DNA of 64,000 nt, from positions 220,942 to 284,941 of the forward strand of contig DATIBD010000103.1 in the NCBI GenBank assembly GCA_035457705.1. The letters run 5' to 3'. The notes under the pieces were generated by a model, which worked only from the letters and a program-made list of their open reading frames with translations, was not told the DNA's origin and ran no database searches. Both the position numbers and the translations under genes were made by a program. This DNA comes from DASPGQ01 sp035457705 (lineage in GTDB: Bacteria > Acidobacteriota > Vicinamibacteria > Marinacidobacterales > SMYC01). Positions within the stretch are counted from its first letter, which is position 1. The number at the start of each line of letters is the position of its first letter. Shown piece after piece: positions 17,135 through 25,386 of the stretch.

Positions 17135-18534
17135 CGCGGCTTCGGCTGGCTCAACTCCGCCTCGAGCTCCCTCAGATAGCGGAAGCTGTAGATTCCCGTG
17201 TTGTGCCCATCCGACCAGCTGATCTGCACCGCGTAGTTGCCCACGGGCTCCATGGCCATCGGACGGAAGTTCGACGGAAGCAACAAGATGAGGCTCTTCC
17301 GCTCACCGCTCCACTCGTCCACGCAGAGTGCACAAGGGCAGTGATTCCTGAGGAACTGGAACGGAAAGCTCGATTCCGACCCGTCGCTCCAGAGGATGCG
17401 TAGCGATTTCTCGTCGGCGCCTATCTCCTTGGGGCGATCGGCCTGCGCACTCTCGTAGTTGGCTTTGGCGACCGCCGCCGCCACGCGAGCGGCGATCTCC
17501 CGGTACGCCGCGGCGGCCGGTGCCGCCGGGTTACGCACGACGATTGGCTTTCCCTCGTCTCCGGCGATGACGACATCCGGGTCGATCGGAATCCCTCCGA
17601 GAAAGGGTATCCCCAGCTCCTCGGCAATTCTCATTCCGCCGCCCTCGCGAAAAATGTGGGTGCGCTCTCCGCAATGGGCGCAAAGGAAGTAGCTCATGTT
17701 CTCGATGACACCGAGCACGGCGACCTGCACCGGCTGAAACATGCGAAGCCCTTTTTCCGCGATGTTTCTGGCGACGTCCTGGGGGGTCGTCACGATGACC
17801 GCCCCGGTCAGGGGTACGCTTTGGGTCAGGGTGAGTTGCACGTCACCGGTGCCCGGCGGCAGGTCCACGAGCAGGTAGTCGAGCTCGCCCCAGGCAACGC
17901 CCGACAAGAACTGCTGCACGAGGCGCGTGGCCATAGGTCCTCGCCAGATGACGGGAGTCTCCTTGGTGGTGAGGAGGCCCATCGACATTACGCGAATGCC
18001 GTTCGATTCGATGGGAACGAGCTGCTTGTTCTCGTTGGCCTCGGGACGCTGGGTGATGCCGAACATGGTACCTTGAGAAGGACCGTAGACGTCGGCGTCG
18101 CAGAGGCCAACCGACGCTCCCGCTTGGTGGAGGGCGACGGCGAGATTCGCCGCCACCGTCGACTTGCCGACTCCACCCTTCCCCGAGGCGATGGCGATGA
18201 GATTCTTTACACCTTCGGGCCGCTGAGGCGCCGGCGCCTGCTGTCCGGAGGGCAGCACGCGACCCGCTGCCTCGGGAGGCGATGAGACCGACCAGGTCAT
18301 CCTCACGTTGGCCTCCTCGATGCCGGGAATCGAGAGCAGTGCGGCCTCCGCCTCCTTTCGGAGTCGCTCCCTTGCTTGACTCGCGGGATTCGACAGCTCG
18401 ATATCGCAGCTAACGATGGGCGAGCAGATCCGAACGTTCTTGACCGAGCCGAGAGACACGATATCCCGCCCGAGATCGGGATCGCGGAGCGCCTCGAGCT
18501 TCGAGAGAACGTCCTGTTCGGTCACTCTCGACAT
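17131..18534 (-). CDS. mrp: Mrp/NBP35-type P-loop Fe-S carrier fused to a DUF971 domain
   Basis: 467 aa with three parts: an N-terminal MIP18/DUF59 domain (1-85), a ParA-like Mrp ATPase (110-360) with the deviant Walker A GKGGVGKS at 118-125 and a bridging CxxC (FLCAHCGE), and a C-terminal DUF971-like domain (about 378-460) with HCPCALCVDEWSGE and SWSDGHNTGIYSFRYLR. Mrp proteins carry Fe-S clusters to apo-enzymes. DUF971 is also found at the N-terminus of gamma-butyrobetaine hydroxylase and in Fe-S genes. It is 16 bases after korB in a ferredoxin-oxidoreductase operon, which fits cluster delivery to KorAB. Confidence 0.92.
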   Translation of the reverse strand: MSRVTEQDVLSKLEALRDPDLGRDIVSLGSVKNVRICSPIVSCDIELSNPASQARERLRKEAEAALLSIPGIEEANVRMTWSVSSPPEAAGRVLPSGQQAPAPQRPEGVKNLIAIASGKGGVGKSTVAANLAVALHQAGASVGLCDADVYGPSQGTMFGITQRPEANENKQLVPIESNGIRVMSMGLLTTKETPVIWRGPMATRLVQQFLSGVAWGELDYLLVDLPPGTGDVQLTLTQSVPLTGAVIVTTPQDVARNIAEKGLRMFQPVQVAVLGVIENMSYFLCAHCGERTHIFREGGGMRIAEELGIPFLGGIPIDPDVVIAGDEGKPIVVRNPAAPAAAAYREIAARVAAAVAKANYESAQADRPKEIGADEKSLRILWSDGSESSFPFQFLRNHCPCALCVDEWSGERKSLILLLPSNFRPMAMEPVGNYAVQISWSDGHNTGIYSFRYLRELEAELSQPKPR

Positions 18535-18550
18535 CGAGATCCAGCACCCT

Positions 18551-19600
18551 TTAGGCGAGAGTCTCCATGATCTCGTCGAGGACGGACCGGGGGGGGCGCA
18601 CCCGCTCGACCGATAGCGTCGCCAGGGGCTCGTCCACCAGATTCAATAGATCCAGAAACGTCTTCTCCTTGGGGGCGACGTAGACGAGCCCGGTGAGAAA
18701 ATGCTGCTTTTCGTGCGCCTCGGCGAGCAACTCCATGGCGCGTCGGCGGTTCGTCGGGTCGTAATCTCGCTCGAGCTTCTTCAACACGATGTGGGAGCCA
18801 TCGTGGAGCTCGACGCTCAGGGCCTCACCCTCGCCGTACTCGACCTGTATGTCTTCGAAATGCGGAATGAAGTCCACCTCGTGAATCAGCTCTTCGTTGT
18901 CCTTGCCCCAGGTGTAGCTCTTGGTGGAGCCCGCGTGGTTGTTGAACGTGACGCAGGGGCTGATGATATCGAGAACGGCCGTTCCACTGTGGCCAAAGGC
19001 TCCCTGGATGAGGGCGACCACCTGTTTCGGATCCCCGGCAAACGAGCGCGCCACGTAGGTGGCGCCCAGCTCGACCGCGAGCCCGCACAGATCGATGGCG
19101 GGGAGATCGTTGCTCACGCCGGTCTTGAGCTTGGATCCCAGATCGGCGGTGGCGGAGAACTGTCCCTTGGTCAAGCCATAGACTCCGTTGTTCTCCACGA
19201 TGTAGACCACGGGAATGTTGCGTCGCAAAAGGTGGACGAACTGTCCGATTCCGATAGAGGCCGTGTCACCGTCGCCTGAGACACCCACAGCAATCAATTC
19301 ACGGTTGGCGAGCACGCAGCCCGTAGCGATTGAGGGCATCCGGCCGTGCACGGCGTTGAAGCCATGGCTTCGGCTCAAGAAGTAGGCCGGAGTCTTCGAC
19401 GAGCAACCGATGCCCGAAAGCTTGGCCACCCGATGAGGCTCGATCCCGTACTCGAAGAAGGCCTTCACCAGCTGGCTGCTGATGGAGTCATGGCCACAAC
19501 CTTTGCAGAGAGTCGAGGGCTTGCCCTTGTAGTCGGTCTGAGTCAGGCCGATGCGATTGGTTCTCCTGGATGCCGGCGCTTCGTCGACTGTCGTTGCCAT
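18551..19600 (-). CDS. korB: 2-oxoacid:ferredoxin oxidoreductase, beta subunit
   Basis: 349 aa, the thiamine-diphosphate subunit that decarboxylates 2-oxoacids (probably 2-oxoglutarate) and reduces ferredoxin. Cluster cysteines are visible at LCKGCGHD (C32, C35), GIGCSSK and SPCVTFNNH. The TPP-binding region has VGVSGDGDTASIG and VENNGVYGLTKGQ. It is encoded 13 bases after the fused gamma-alpha subunit. The exact substrate (2-oxoglutarate or a general 2-oxoacid) cannot be fixed from sequence, but the two-gene layout is the KorAB type. Confidence 0.93.
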   Translation of the reverse strand: MATTVDEAPASRRTNRIGLTQTDYKGKPSTLCKGCGHDSISSQLVKAFFEYGIEPHRVAKLSGIGCSSKTPAYFLSRSHGFNAVHGRMPSIATGCVLANRELIAVGVSGDGDTASIGIGQFVHLLRRNIPVVYIVENNGVYGLTKGQFSATADLGSKLKTGVSNDLPAIDLCGLAVELGATYVARSFAGDPKQVVALIQGAFGHSGTAVLDIISPCVTFNNHAGSTKSYTWGKDNEELIHEVDFIPHFEDIQVEYGEGEALSVELHDGSHIVLKKLERDYDPTNRRRAMELLAEAHEKQHFLTGLVYVAPKEKTFLDLLNLVDEPLATLSVERVRPPRSVLDEIMETLA

Positions 19601-19613
19601 CGTGCTTCTCCCC

Positions 19614-21461
19614 CTAGCCCTCGGACCTCTCTTGTCTGAGTATCTCTTCCGTTACCGACCGCGCGTCGATGGGCAGACCGTCGTAATGGAGCACGCTTCT
19701 TAGCCTGGCGATGAGCTCCGCATTCGCGGCGAGCTCCATCCGCACGAGCTGAAGCATCTGGGCGTCGCGATTCTGCTCCACAACGTAGACCCTCTCATGA
19801 CGCTCGACGAAACGAGCGAGCTCGTCATTGAACGGCAGGGCCCGAATCCGCAGGTAGCTGGTCGAAACGTCGTGCTCTGCCCTGAGCTGATCTCGGCTCT
19901 CGAGCACGGCCCAGTGAGTGGTCCCGAAAGCAATAATGCCCACTTCGTCTCCATCGGTCTCGTCCGTTACTGGCCCCGGCACGTAACGTCGCGCGGTCTC
20001 GAATTTCCGCGCGAGCCGATCCATGTTCTCCTGATAGACGTCGGGACGCTCACTGTACTCGGCATCAGCCGTGTGCCCGCTTCCCCGAGTGAAATAGGCG
20101 GCGAGCGGGTGTCGGGTGCCGGGAAGCGTCCGATAGGGTATGCCGTCCCCATCGATGTCTCGATAGCGTGCGAATTTCTTGGCTTTTTCCAGATCGGCGG
20201 CGTCGAGGATCTTGCCCCTATCCAGCGGCTTGTCTGGATAGGAGAACGGATCCGACATCCAGATGTTCATTCCCAGGTCGAGGTCGGACATGACGAAAAC
20301 CGGCGTCTGGAACCTCTCGGCGAGATCGAAGGCCGTGCCGCCGAACTCGAAACATTCCTCCGCCGACGAAGGAAACAAGAGAATGTGTTTCGTATCCCCA
20401 TGAGACAGCATGTAGGTGCTCAGAACGTCGCCCTGAGCCGTTCGTGTGGGAAGGCCCGTGGAGGGACCGACTCTCTGGATGTCCCAGATCACCGCCGGGA
20501 TCTCCGCGTAGTAGCCGAGCCCGACGAACTCGGCCATCAAAGAGATTCCCGGGCCACTCGTCGAGGTCATGGACCGGGCACCCGCCCAGCCCGCTCCCAG
20601 CACCATACCAATGGCCGCGAGCTCGTCCTCCGCCTGAACGACGGCGAAGGTCGCCTTGCCGGTGTTCTGGTCGATTCGATAGGCCTTGAGGTAGTCGATC
20701 AATTGTTCGACCAGGCTGGATGACGGAGTGATCGGGTACCAGGTCACGACAGTAACCCCGGCAAACATCGATCCCAGGGCGCCTGCGGCATTTCCGTCGA
20801 TGAGGATCTTGCCCCCCGTCTCGTCCATGCGCTCGACCCTCAAGGGATCGGACTTGGTGAGGTGTTTCTCCGCATAAGCGAAGCCGACGTCGACCGCTTT
20901 CAGGTTCAGCTCGACCGCCTTCGCTTTGCTCTTGAACTGCTTGGCGACTGCCGCGTCGATCTCGTCCTTGTCGATCGAAAGAAGATGACCCACCACGCCC
21001 ACGTAGATCATGTTGGCGAGAAGCTTTCGCAACCGCACCTCGTCGATCACGTCCTTGGCGAGATCGGAGAACGGGACCGGGTAGAAGACCAGATCCTTTC
21101 GAGTCTTTTCGAGGCCGAGGGACTCCTCGTAGACGACCGCGGCGCCGGGTCCCAGAGCGGCAACGTCCTCGCGCGCCGTTTGGGGGTTCATCGCCACGAG
21201 CAGATCCACCTCGCGCTTGCGCGCCACATAGCTCGACTTGCTCGCCCGGATCGTGAACCAGGTGGGCAGCCCTTGAATGTTCGAAGGAAACAGGTTCTTC
21301 CCACTGACCGGGATACCCATTTGAAAGATCGATCGCATCAGCACGTTGTTGGAAGACTGGCTTCCCGAGCCGTTCACCGTCGCCACTTGAATGGAAAAAT
21401 CGTTCACGATTGCTGGTCTCACGGCGGACTTGCTCTCACCTACGAGGGTCTCGGTCGACAT
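19614..21461 (-). CDS. korA: 2-oxoacid:ferredoxin oxidoreductase, fused gamma-alpha subunit
   Basis: 615 aa, with the gamma (POR) domain at about 20-195 and the alpha pyrimidine-binding domain at about 225-420 (the GNAAGALGSMFAGV and WYPITPSSSLVE segments), then domain II. The fused arrangement is typical of two-subunit 2-oxoglutarate:ferredoxin oxidoreductases. The gene starts at ATG 21461 after about 90 non-coding bases containing an extended -10-like TGGTATGAT on the minus strand (TATGAT at 21542-21537). It follows the sigma54 regulator and precedes korB and mrp in one leftward set. Confidence 0.93.
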   Translation of the reverse strand: MSTETLVGESKSAVRPAIVNDFSIQVATVNGSGSQSSNNVLMRSIFQMGIPVSGKNLFPSNIQGLPTWFTIRASKSSYVARKREVDLLVAMNPQTAREDVAALGPGAAVVYEESLGLEKTRKDLVFYPVPFSDLAKDVIDEVRLRKLLANMIYVGVVGHLLSIDKDEIDAAVAKQFKSKAKAVELNLKAVDVGFAYAEKHLTKSDPLRVERMDETGGKILIDGNAAGALGSMFAGVTVVTWYPITPSSSLVEQLIDYLKAYRIDQNTGKATFAVVQAEDELAAIGMVLGAGWAGARSMTSTSGPGISLMAEFVGLGYYAEIPAVIWDIQRVGPSTGLPTRTAQGDVLSTYMLSHGDTKHILLFPSSAEECFEFGGTAFDLAERFQTPVFVMSDLDLGMNIWMSDPFSYPDKPLDRGKILDAADLEKAKKFARYRDIDGDGIPYRTLPGTRHPLAAYFTRGSGHTADAEYSERPDVYQENMDRLARKFETARRYVPGPVTDETDGDEVGIIAFGTTHWAVLESRDQLRAEHDVSTSYLRIRALPFNDELARFVERHERVYVVEQNRDAQMLQLVRMELAANAELIARLRSVLHYDGLPIDARSVTEEILRQERSEG

Positions 21462-21551
21462 GCAGTGTCTCCGTTCGGTGGGTCAACTCACTATGGTGGA
21501 CGTCAATGCGGCTCTTCCTTTTCGAGATCATACCAAACCTGGGGCAGCCAA

Positions 21552-22943
21552 TCACTTGGACGTCACGCTCCTCTTGCGAGAAACACCATAACGGGCGATC
21601 TTGTAGTGTAACGCTCTTGGGCTGATTCCCAGAATGCGCGCGGCTTTTTGCCTGTGTGATGTTAGCTCCTCCAGCGTTCGCCGGATGACGATCTCCTCCA
21701 CTTTGTCGAGCGGTGTCCCGAGTCGAATCATGATGCCGTCGGTGGCGTTCATCGCTCCCGTGGCAATCTCGACTGGCAGATGTTCCGGCCTCACGGTGGC
21801 TACGTTCACCGTCACCGTAATCCGCTCGATCACGTTTCTGAGCTCTCGAATGTTCCCCGGCCAGGGATATTGGACCAGCTGCACCATCGCCCGAGCCGTC
21901 ACCCGTTTCGGTGCCCTTCGATTCGCCCGGGCGAACTCCTCGAGAAACCCATCGACGAGAAGCGGGATGTCTTCCTTCCGCTCTCTGAGCGAAGGCATGT
22001 GGATGGGGACGACCGCGAGACGATAGTACAGGTCCTGGCGGAAGCGGCCTTCATTCACTTCGGCTTTGAGATCCTTGTTCGTGGCGGCGATGATGCGCAC
22101 ATCTACCCGCACGAGCTTCTCCCCCCCGAGCCGTCGAAACTCGAGCTCCTGAAGAACTCTGAGGAAGTCGACCTGCGTCTTCGGGCTCATCTCGCCGACC
22201 TCGTCGAGAAACAGCGTTCCCGAATCGGCGAGCTCGATCTTGCCCGGCTTGCCCTCCACGGCGCCGGTGAAGGCACCCCGTTCGAACCCGAACAGCTCGC
22301 TTTCCAGAAGCCCTTCGGGGAGAGCGCCGCAGTTGATGGACAGGAAGGGCCGGTCCCGTCTCGGACTTCGCGCGTGGATCGCCTTGGCGACGAGCTCTTT
22401 TCCCGTCCCGCTCTCGCCCGTCAGGAGGATCGTTGCCGAGGTGCCGGCGACCTGATCCACGATGTCGTAAATCTCGGTAATCGCCCGGCTCTTTCCAATC
22501 ACGCTCCCGTACTCGTCCTTGAGGGACAGACGTTCTCGCAAGGATCGATTCTCTTCGGAAAGGCGGCGCCGCTCGAGGGCCTTCATCGCGAGCAGGGGAA
22601 GGCGATTCGGATCGAGGGGCTTGACGAGATAGTCATATGCCCCCGCGCGAATGGCCTGGACCGCGGTCTCGACCGACCCTTCTCCCGCCGGAGTGGTCAA
22701 GAGAATCTCGGTCTGGGGTGCTTCGCGCTTGAGGCGAGCGAGCTCGCTCGCCCAATGGCTCTCGAGCAGCTCGATGCCCACCACCGCGAGTCCATAACGA
22801 CGGAGCGGAGTGCTGCCGAGCCGCGAAGCGGTCGAGACCTCGAGGCCTCGTGCCGAAAGCCAGGACGCAATGAGGCGGCGCTCCGCCGTTGAAGAGTCGA
22901 CCACGAGAACACTCTCGAGCACTCGAGACACCCGTTGGCTCAT
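21552..22943 (-). CDS. Sigma54-dependent regulator with a degenerate receiver domain
   Basis: 463 aa, an NtrC-like layout: receiver-like domain (10-120), AAA+ domain (about 145-385) with Walker A GESGTGKE (176-183) and the sigma54-contacting GAFTGA (223-228), and a Fis-type helix-turn-helix at the end (RQKAARILGISPRALHYKI). The receiver lacks the phosphoacceptor Asp: where DLVLTDL is expected the sequence is GLAVVGIEL, with Gly at position 56, and the acidic pair is reduced to DSS. It is therefore unlikely to be switched by normal phosphorylation. ATG 22943 is chosen because the upstream frame has no receiver homology and overlaps the next gene. It lies just upstream of korA. Confidence 0.9.
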   Translation of the reverse strand: MSQRVSRVLESVLVVDSSTAERRLIASWLSARGLEVSTASRLGSTPLRRYGLAVVGIELLESHWASELARLKREAPQTEILLTTPAGEGSVETAVQAIRAGAYDYLVKPLDPNRLPLLAMKALERRRLSEENRSLRERLSLKDEYGSVIGKSRAITEIYDIVDQVAGTSATILLTGESGTGKELVAKAIHARSPRRDRPFLSINCGALPEGLLESELFGFERGAFTGAVEGKPGKIELADSGTLFLDEVGEMSPKTQVDFLRVLQELEFRRLGGEKLVRVDVRIIAATNKDLKAEVNEGRFRQDLYYRLAVVPIHMPSLRERKEDIPLLVDGFLEEFARANRRAPKRVTARAMVQLVQYPWPGNIRELRNVIERITVTVNVATVRPEHLPVEIATGAMNATDGIMIRLGTPLDKVEEIVIRRTLEELTSHRQKAARILGISPRALHYKIARYGVSRKRSVTSK

Positions 22944-22965
22944 GATGGAGCAACAGGGCGAGGGT

Positions 22966-23238
22966 TCAGCGTCCGGCGAGGCCTCGGAGCAATCGATGAA
23001 ACTTGAGGCCGACCAGCAACCTCTTCGTCTCGAAATCGGACGAGCCGCTCTGGAGAAGCTTTTCCACCTCGGCAACGGCCTCGTCGTAGCGACCCGCCAT
23101 TCTCAGATGAGTCGCGAGGGATAGCCGAAGCCTCTGATCGGCCGGGTCTTTGGCCAGGCGGTCGCGCATGAAAGCGATGAGGTTGGCGTAAGGAGCCCGG
23201 GGGCTCAGCCGACGGGGCTTTCTCCAAGGTGCTCGCAT
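22966..23238 (-). CDS. Small TPR-like helical protein (90 aa)
   Basis: A short cytosolic-looking protein (no signal or membrane helix). Its middle reads like one and a half tetratricopeptide hairpins (RLRLSLATHLRMAGRYDEAV, then AEVEKLLQ). It ends 22 bases before the sigma54 regulator and is preceded by a promoter candidate at 23377-23405, so it probably leads the operon TPR-regulator-korA-korB-mrp. A small TPR protein in front of a regulator that has lost its phosphorylation site could act as its partner; that is inference. It is real rather than a shadow because its composition is protein-like and it fills an otherwise empty slot. Confidence 0.6.
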   Translation of the reverse strand: MRAPWRKPRRLSPRAPYANLIAFMRDRLAKDPADQRLRLSLATHLRMAGRYDEAVAEVEKLLQSGSSDFETKRLLVGLKFHRLLRGLAGR

Positions 23239-23376
23239 GCGGGTTCAGAAGAGCAAGTCGTGTGCCAGCTCGGGCCGAAAATACAACCCGTTGACAGCAA
23301 ACCACTTGTCCCAACCGGTGTAGGCATTCCTCCCCAACAACGGTCCGATAAGGCTGCACTGTTTGCACTAGCCTGT

Positions 23377-23405
23377 AGTTTATCGCTATTCCAGGGGCGC
23401 GTCAA
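23377..23405 (-). promoter_or_regulatory. Sigma70-like promoter for the TPR-regulator-korAB operon
   Basis: Minus strand: TTGACG (23405-23400), a 17-base spacer, then TAAACT (23382-23377). A start near 23370 would give a leader of about 130 bases before ATG 23238. No other feature explains 23241-23465. Confidence 0.45.
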
Positions 23406-23466
23406 CGTGTCTTGGAGAGGCTGTAACCGACACATGATAAATGACTAGACGGATGAACGCCATAAT

Positions 23467-23494
23467 TGCACGAATCCACCGGATGGTTCGTGCA
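23467..23494. other. Stem-loop/inverted repeat between the korAB operon and ku
   Basis: TGCACGAA (23467-23474) and TTCGTGCA (23487-23494) are a perfect 8-bp inverted repeat. The stem extends by CCA/TGG with one bulged T, giving an 11-bp hairpin with a CCGGA loop. It stands between two divergent transcription units, 35 bases upstream of the ku promoter. It could be an operator for either side. Confidence 0.5.
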
Positions 23495-23528
23495 TTATTT
23501 GCTCTGGGGACCATAAAGCTCGATCCAT

Positions 23529-23557
23529 TTGACTCCCGCGCGCGGGAACCCTAGTAT
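23529..23557 (+). promoter_or_regulatory. ku-ligase promoter with a palindromic spacer
   Basis: TTGACT (23529-23534), a 17-base spacer and TAGTAT (23552-23557), with the GTG start of ku 22 bases after the -10 box. The spacer begins with the 12-bp palindrome CCCGCGCGCGGG (23535-23546), a plausible repressor site. Confidence 0.55.
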
Positions 23558-23579
23558 CGGGCGGAGGAGCGAGAATACC

Positions 23580-24395
23580 GTGAGGCCGACCTGGAAGGGC
23601 TTTCTCAAGCTTTCGCTCGTGAACATTCCCGTCCGGATGTATCCGGCGGCTCGTTCCCAAGCCTTGTCTTTCAACCAGATTCACAAAGCGTGCAACAGCC
23701 GAATCAAGTACGACAAGCGCTGTCCCGTCTGTGAGCGCAGCGTCGCGAGCGACGAGATCGTCAAGGGCTACGAGTACGCCAAAGAGCAGTACGTCATCAT
23801 CGACGAGGAGGACTTCACGAAGGTACGGCTCGAGTCCACGAAATCGATCAACATCGTGCAGTTCGTGGATCGAAACGAGATCGATCCGCTTTATTACCAC
23901 GGCTCCCACTACGTCGTTCCCGACGGTCCGGTAGCCCTCGAGAGCTTTGCCACCATCTTGAGAGCGACCGAGGAGAAGAATCGCATCGGATTGGCACGCG
24001 TCGTGATGAATGGAAAGGAGCAGGTCGTGTCGGTACGACCACGCGAGAAGTCATTCGTGATGTCGGCGCTCTACTATGCCGACGAGGTCCGCGCACTTTC
24101 GGGAATCGAGGAGCTCGAATCGTCGCCGGTGGTCAACCCGGCGGAGCTCCAGCTCGCGACGCAGCTCATCGACGCCATTACCAAGCCGTTCGACCCCAAA
24201 GCCTTCGAAGACAACTACCGAGAAGCGCTTCTCGAAATCATCAAAGCCAAGGCAGAAGGCAAGGAGATCGTCGAGCCGCCCGAGGTCGAGACCGGAAAGG
24301 TCATAAACCTCATGGAGGCGCTCAAATCGAGTCTCCAGGCGAGCCGCACCGCAGAACCGGCGGGGGAGGTAAAGGCGAAGGCCGCCAACGAATAG
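23580..24395 (+). CDS. ku: Ku DNA end-binding protein
   Basis: 271 aa, a homodimeric bacterial Ku that holds double-strand DNA ends for non-homologous end joining. The N-terminus RPTWKGFLKLSLVNIPVRMYP is typical (WxGxLxxSLVxxPV), as are HKACNSRIKYDKRCPVCERSV and VKGYEYAKEQYV. The start is GTG 23580 with AGGAG about 10 bases upstream; earlier in-frame codons run through the promoter. The end is a Lys/Ala/Glu-rich tail. It is followed 12 bases later by the ligase gene, so end binding and sealing are co-transcribed. Confidence 0.95.
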   Translation: MRPTWKGFLKLSLVNIPVRMYPAARSQALSFNQIHKACNSRIKYDKRCPVCERSVASDEIVKGYEYAKEQYVIIDEEDFTKVRLESTKSINIVQFVDRNEIDPLYYHGSHYVVPDGPVALESFATILRATEEKNRIGLARVVMNGKEQVVSVRPREKSFVMSALYYADEVRALSGIEELESSPVVNPAELQLATQLIDAITKPFDPKAFEDNYREALLEIIKAKAEGKEIVEPPEVETGKVINLMEALKSSLQASRTAEPAGEVKAKAANE

Positions 24396-24407
24396 GTCCG
24401 GTCCGGT

Positions 24408-25364
24408 TTGGGGAAGGGCGACTGGCTTGACGAGAAGATCGCCCCCATGCTCGCCGGCACGAGCGCTCCGTTCGACTCCGCGGCGCATCTCTTCGAGATC
24501 AAGTGGGACGGGATTCGTGCCCTCGCCTTTTTTGGACCCGGCGTCGCGCGGCTACAGGGACGCAAGCTCGGCGACAGCTCGAATCGCTATCCGGAGATCG
24601 TAGCCGGGATCGCGAAACTTCCTGGTTCTGGCATCCTAGACGGCGAGATCGTCGTTCTCGACGAAGACGGCAGGCCGAGCTTCCAGCGCGTCCTCGTTCG
24701 GGAGCAGACCGCGCGTCGCGAGGACGCCTTAATCAAATCGAGAAAACACCCCGTTGTCTATATCGTCTTCGATCTTCTCTATCGAAACGCTCGTGCGCTC
24801 TTCGAACTTCCCCTCATCGAAAGGAAGAATCTCCTGTCGGAGCTCCTGGCCAGCCCCCCCTCGCCACTCGTCGAGAACGCCTTCGTCTTGGGCCAAGGCC
24901 GGGCGCTCTATCAACAGGCAACCGACAAATGTCTCGAGGGCGTCGTCGCCAAACGCCTGGGGAGCCGCTACCTCCCGGGGGAGAGGACGAGGGATTGGCT
25001 CAATCTAAAAGTGCGGCGAACGACGGATGGCGTTCTGGTGGGACTCGTGCGAGACCGAGGCGGCGGACGGGTCAAATCCCTGGTCCTTGCGAGCCACGAG
25101 GAAGGGGCGCTCGTCTGGCTCGGAAACGTGGGAAGCGGGCTCGATCAAGACACTCTGTCGCAGCTGGGAACGGAGCTCGAAACGATCGAGACCCAACGTC
25201 CCGCCGTCCTCGCCGAAGGGCCTGGAGTTATCCAATGGCTCGAGCCGCGATTGGTCGTTCGCGTCGAGTACTCGGAGCTCACCAACGATGGCCGCTTGCG
25301 GCATCCGGTGTTCCTAGGGTTCGTGCAAAGGTCTCCCGAGGATTGCCTCAAGCCATCGCGTTGA
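24408..25364 (+). CDS. ligD: ATP-dependent DNA ligase (LigD ligase-domain type)
   Basis: 318 aa, which is only the ligase module of LigD: the adenylation motif EIKWDGIR with Lys32 as the AMP acceptor, motif III-like LDGEIVVLDEDG, YIVFDLLY, EGVVAKRLGS, and the C-terminal OB fold (VRVEYSELTNDGRLRHPVFLGF). No polymerase or phosphoesterase domain is attached, so this is a minimal Ku-ligase NHEJ pair. The start is TTG 24408 right after ku; ATG 24447 (MLAG) is an alternative that would cut only the extreme N-terminus. Confidence 0.93.
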   Translation: MGKGDWLDEKIAPMLAGTSAPFDSAAHLFEIKWDGIRALAFFGPGVARLQGRKLGDSSNRYPEIVAGIAKLPGSGILDGEIVVLDEDGRPSFQRVLVREQTARREDALIKSRKHPVVYIVFDLLYRNARALFELPLIERKNLLSELLASPPSPLVENAFVLGQGRALYQQATDKCLEGVVAKRLGSRYLPGERTRDWLNLKVRRTTDGVLVGLVRDRGGGRVKSLVLASHEEGALVWLGNVGSGLDQDTLSQLGTELETIETQRPAVLAEGPGVIQWLEPRLVVRVEYSELTNDGRLRHPVFLGFVQRSPEDCLKPSR

Positions 25365-25386
25365 GCAACGTAGCTCGGGAGAGAGC

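Noticed and set aside
22944..23075. 44-codon N-terminal extension of the sigma54 regulator
   Set aside because: The extension has no receiver-like sequence and overlaps the TPR-like gene; ATG 22943 directly precedes the receiver domain.
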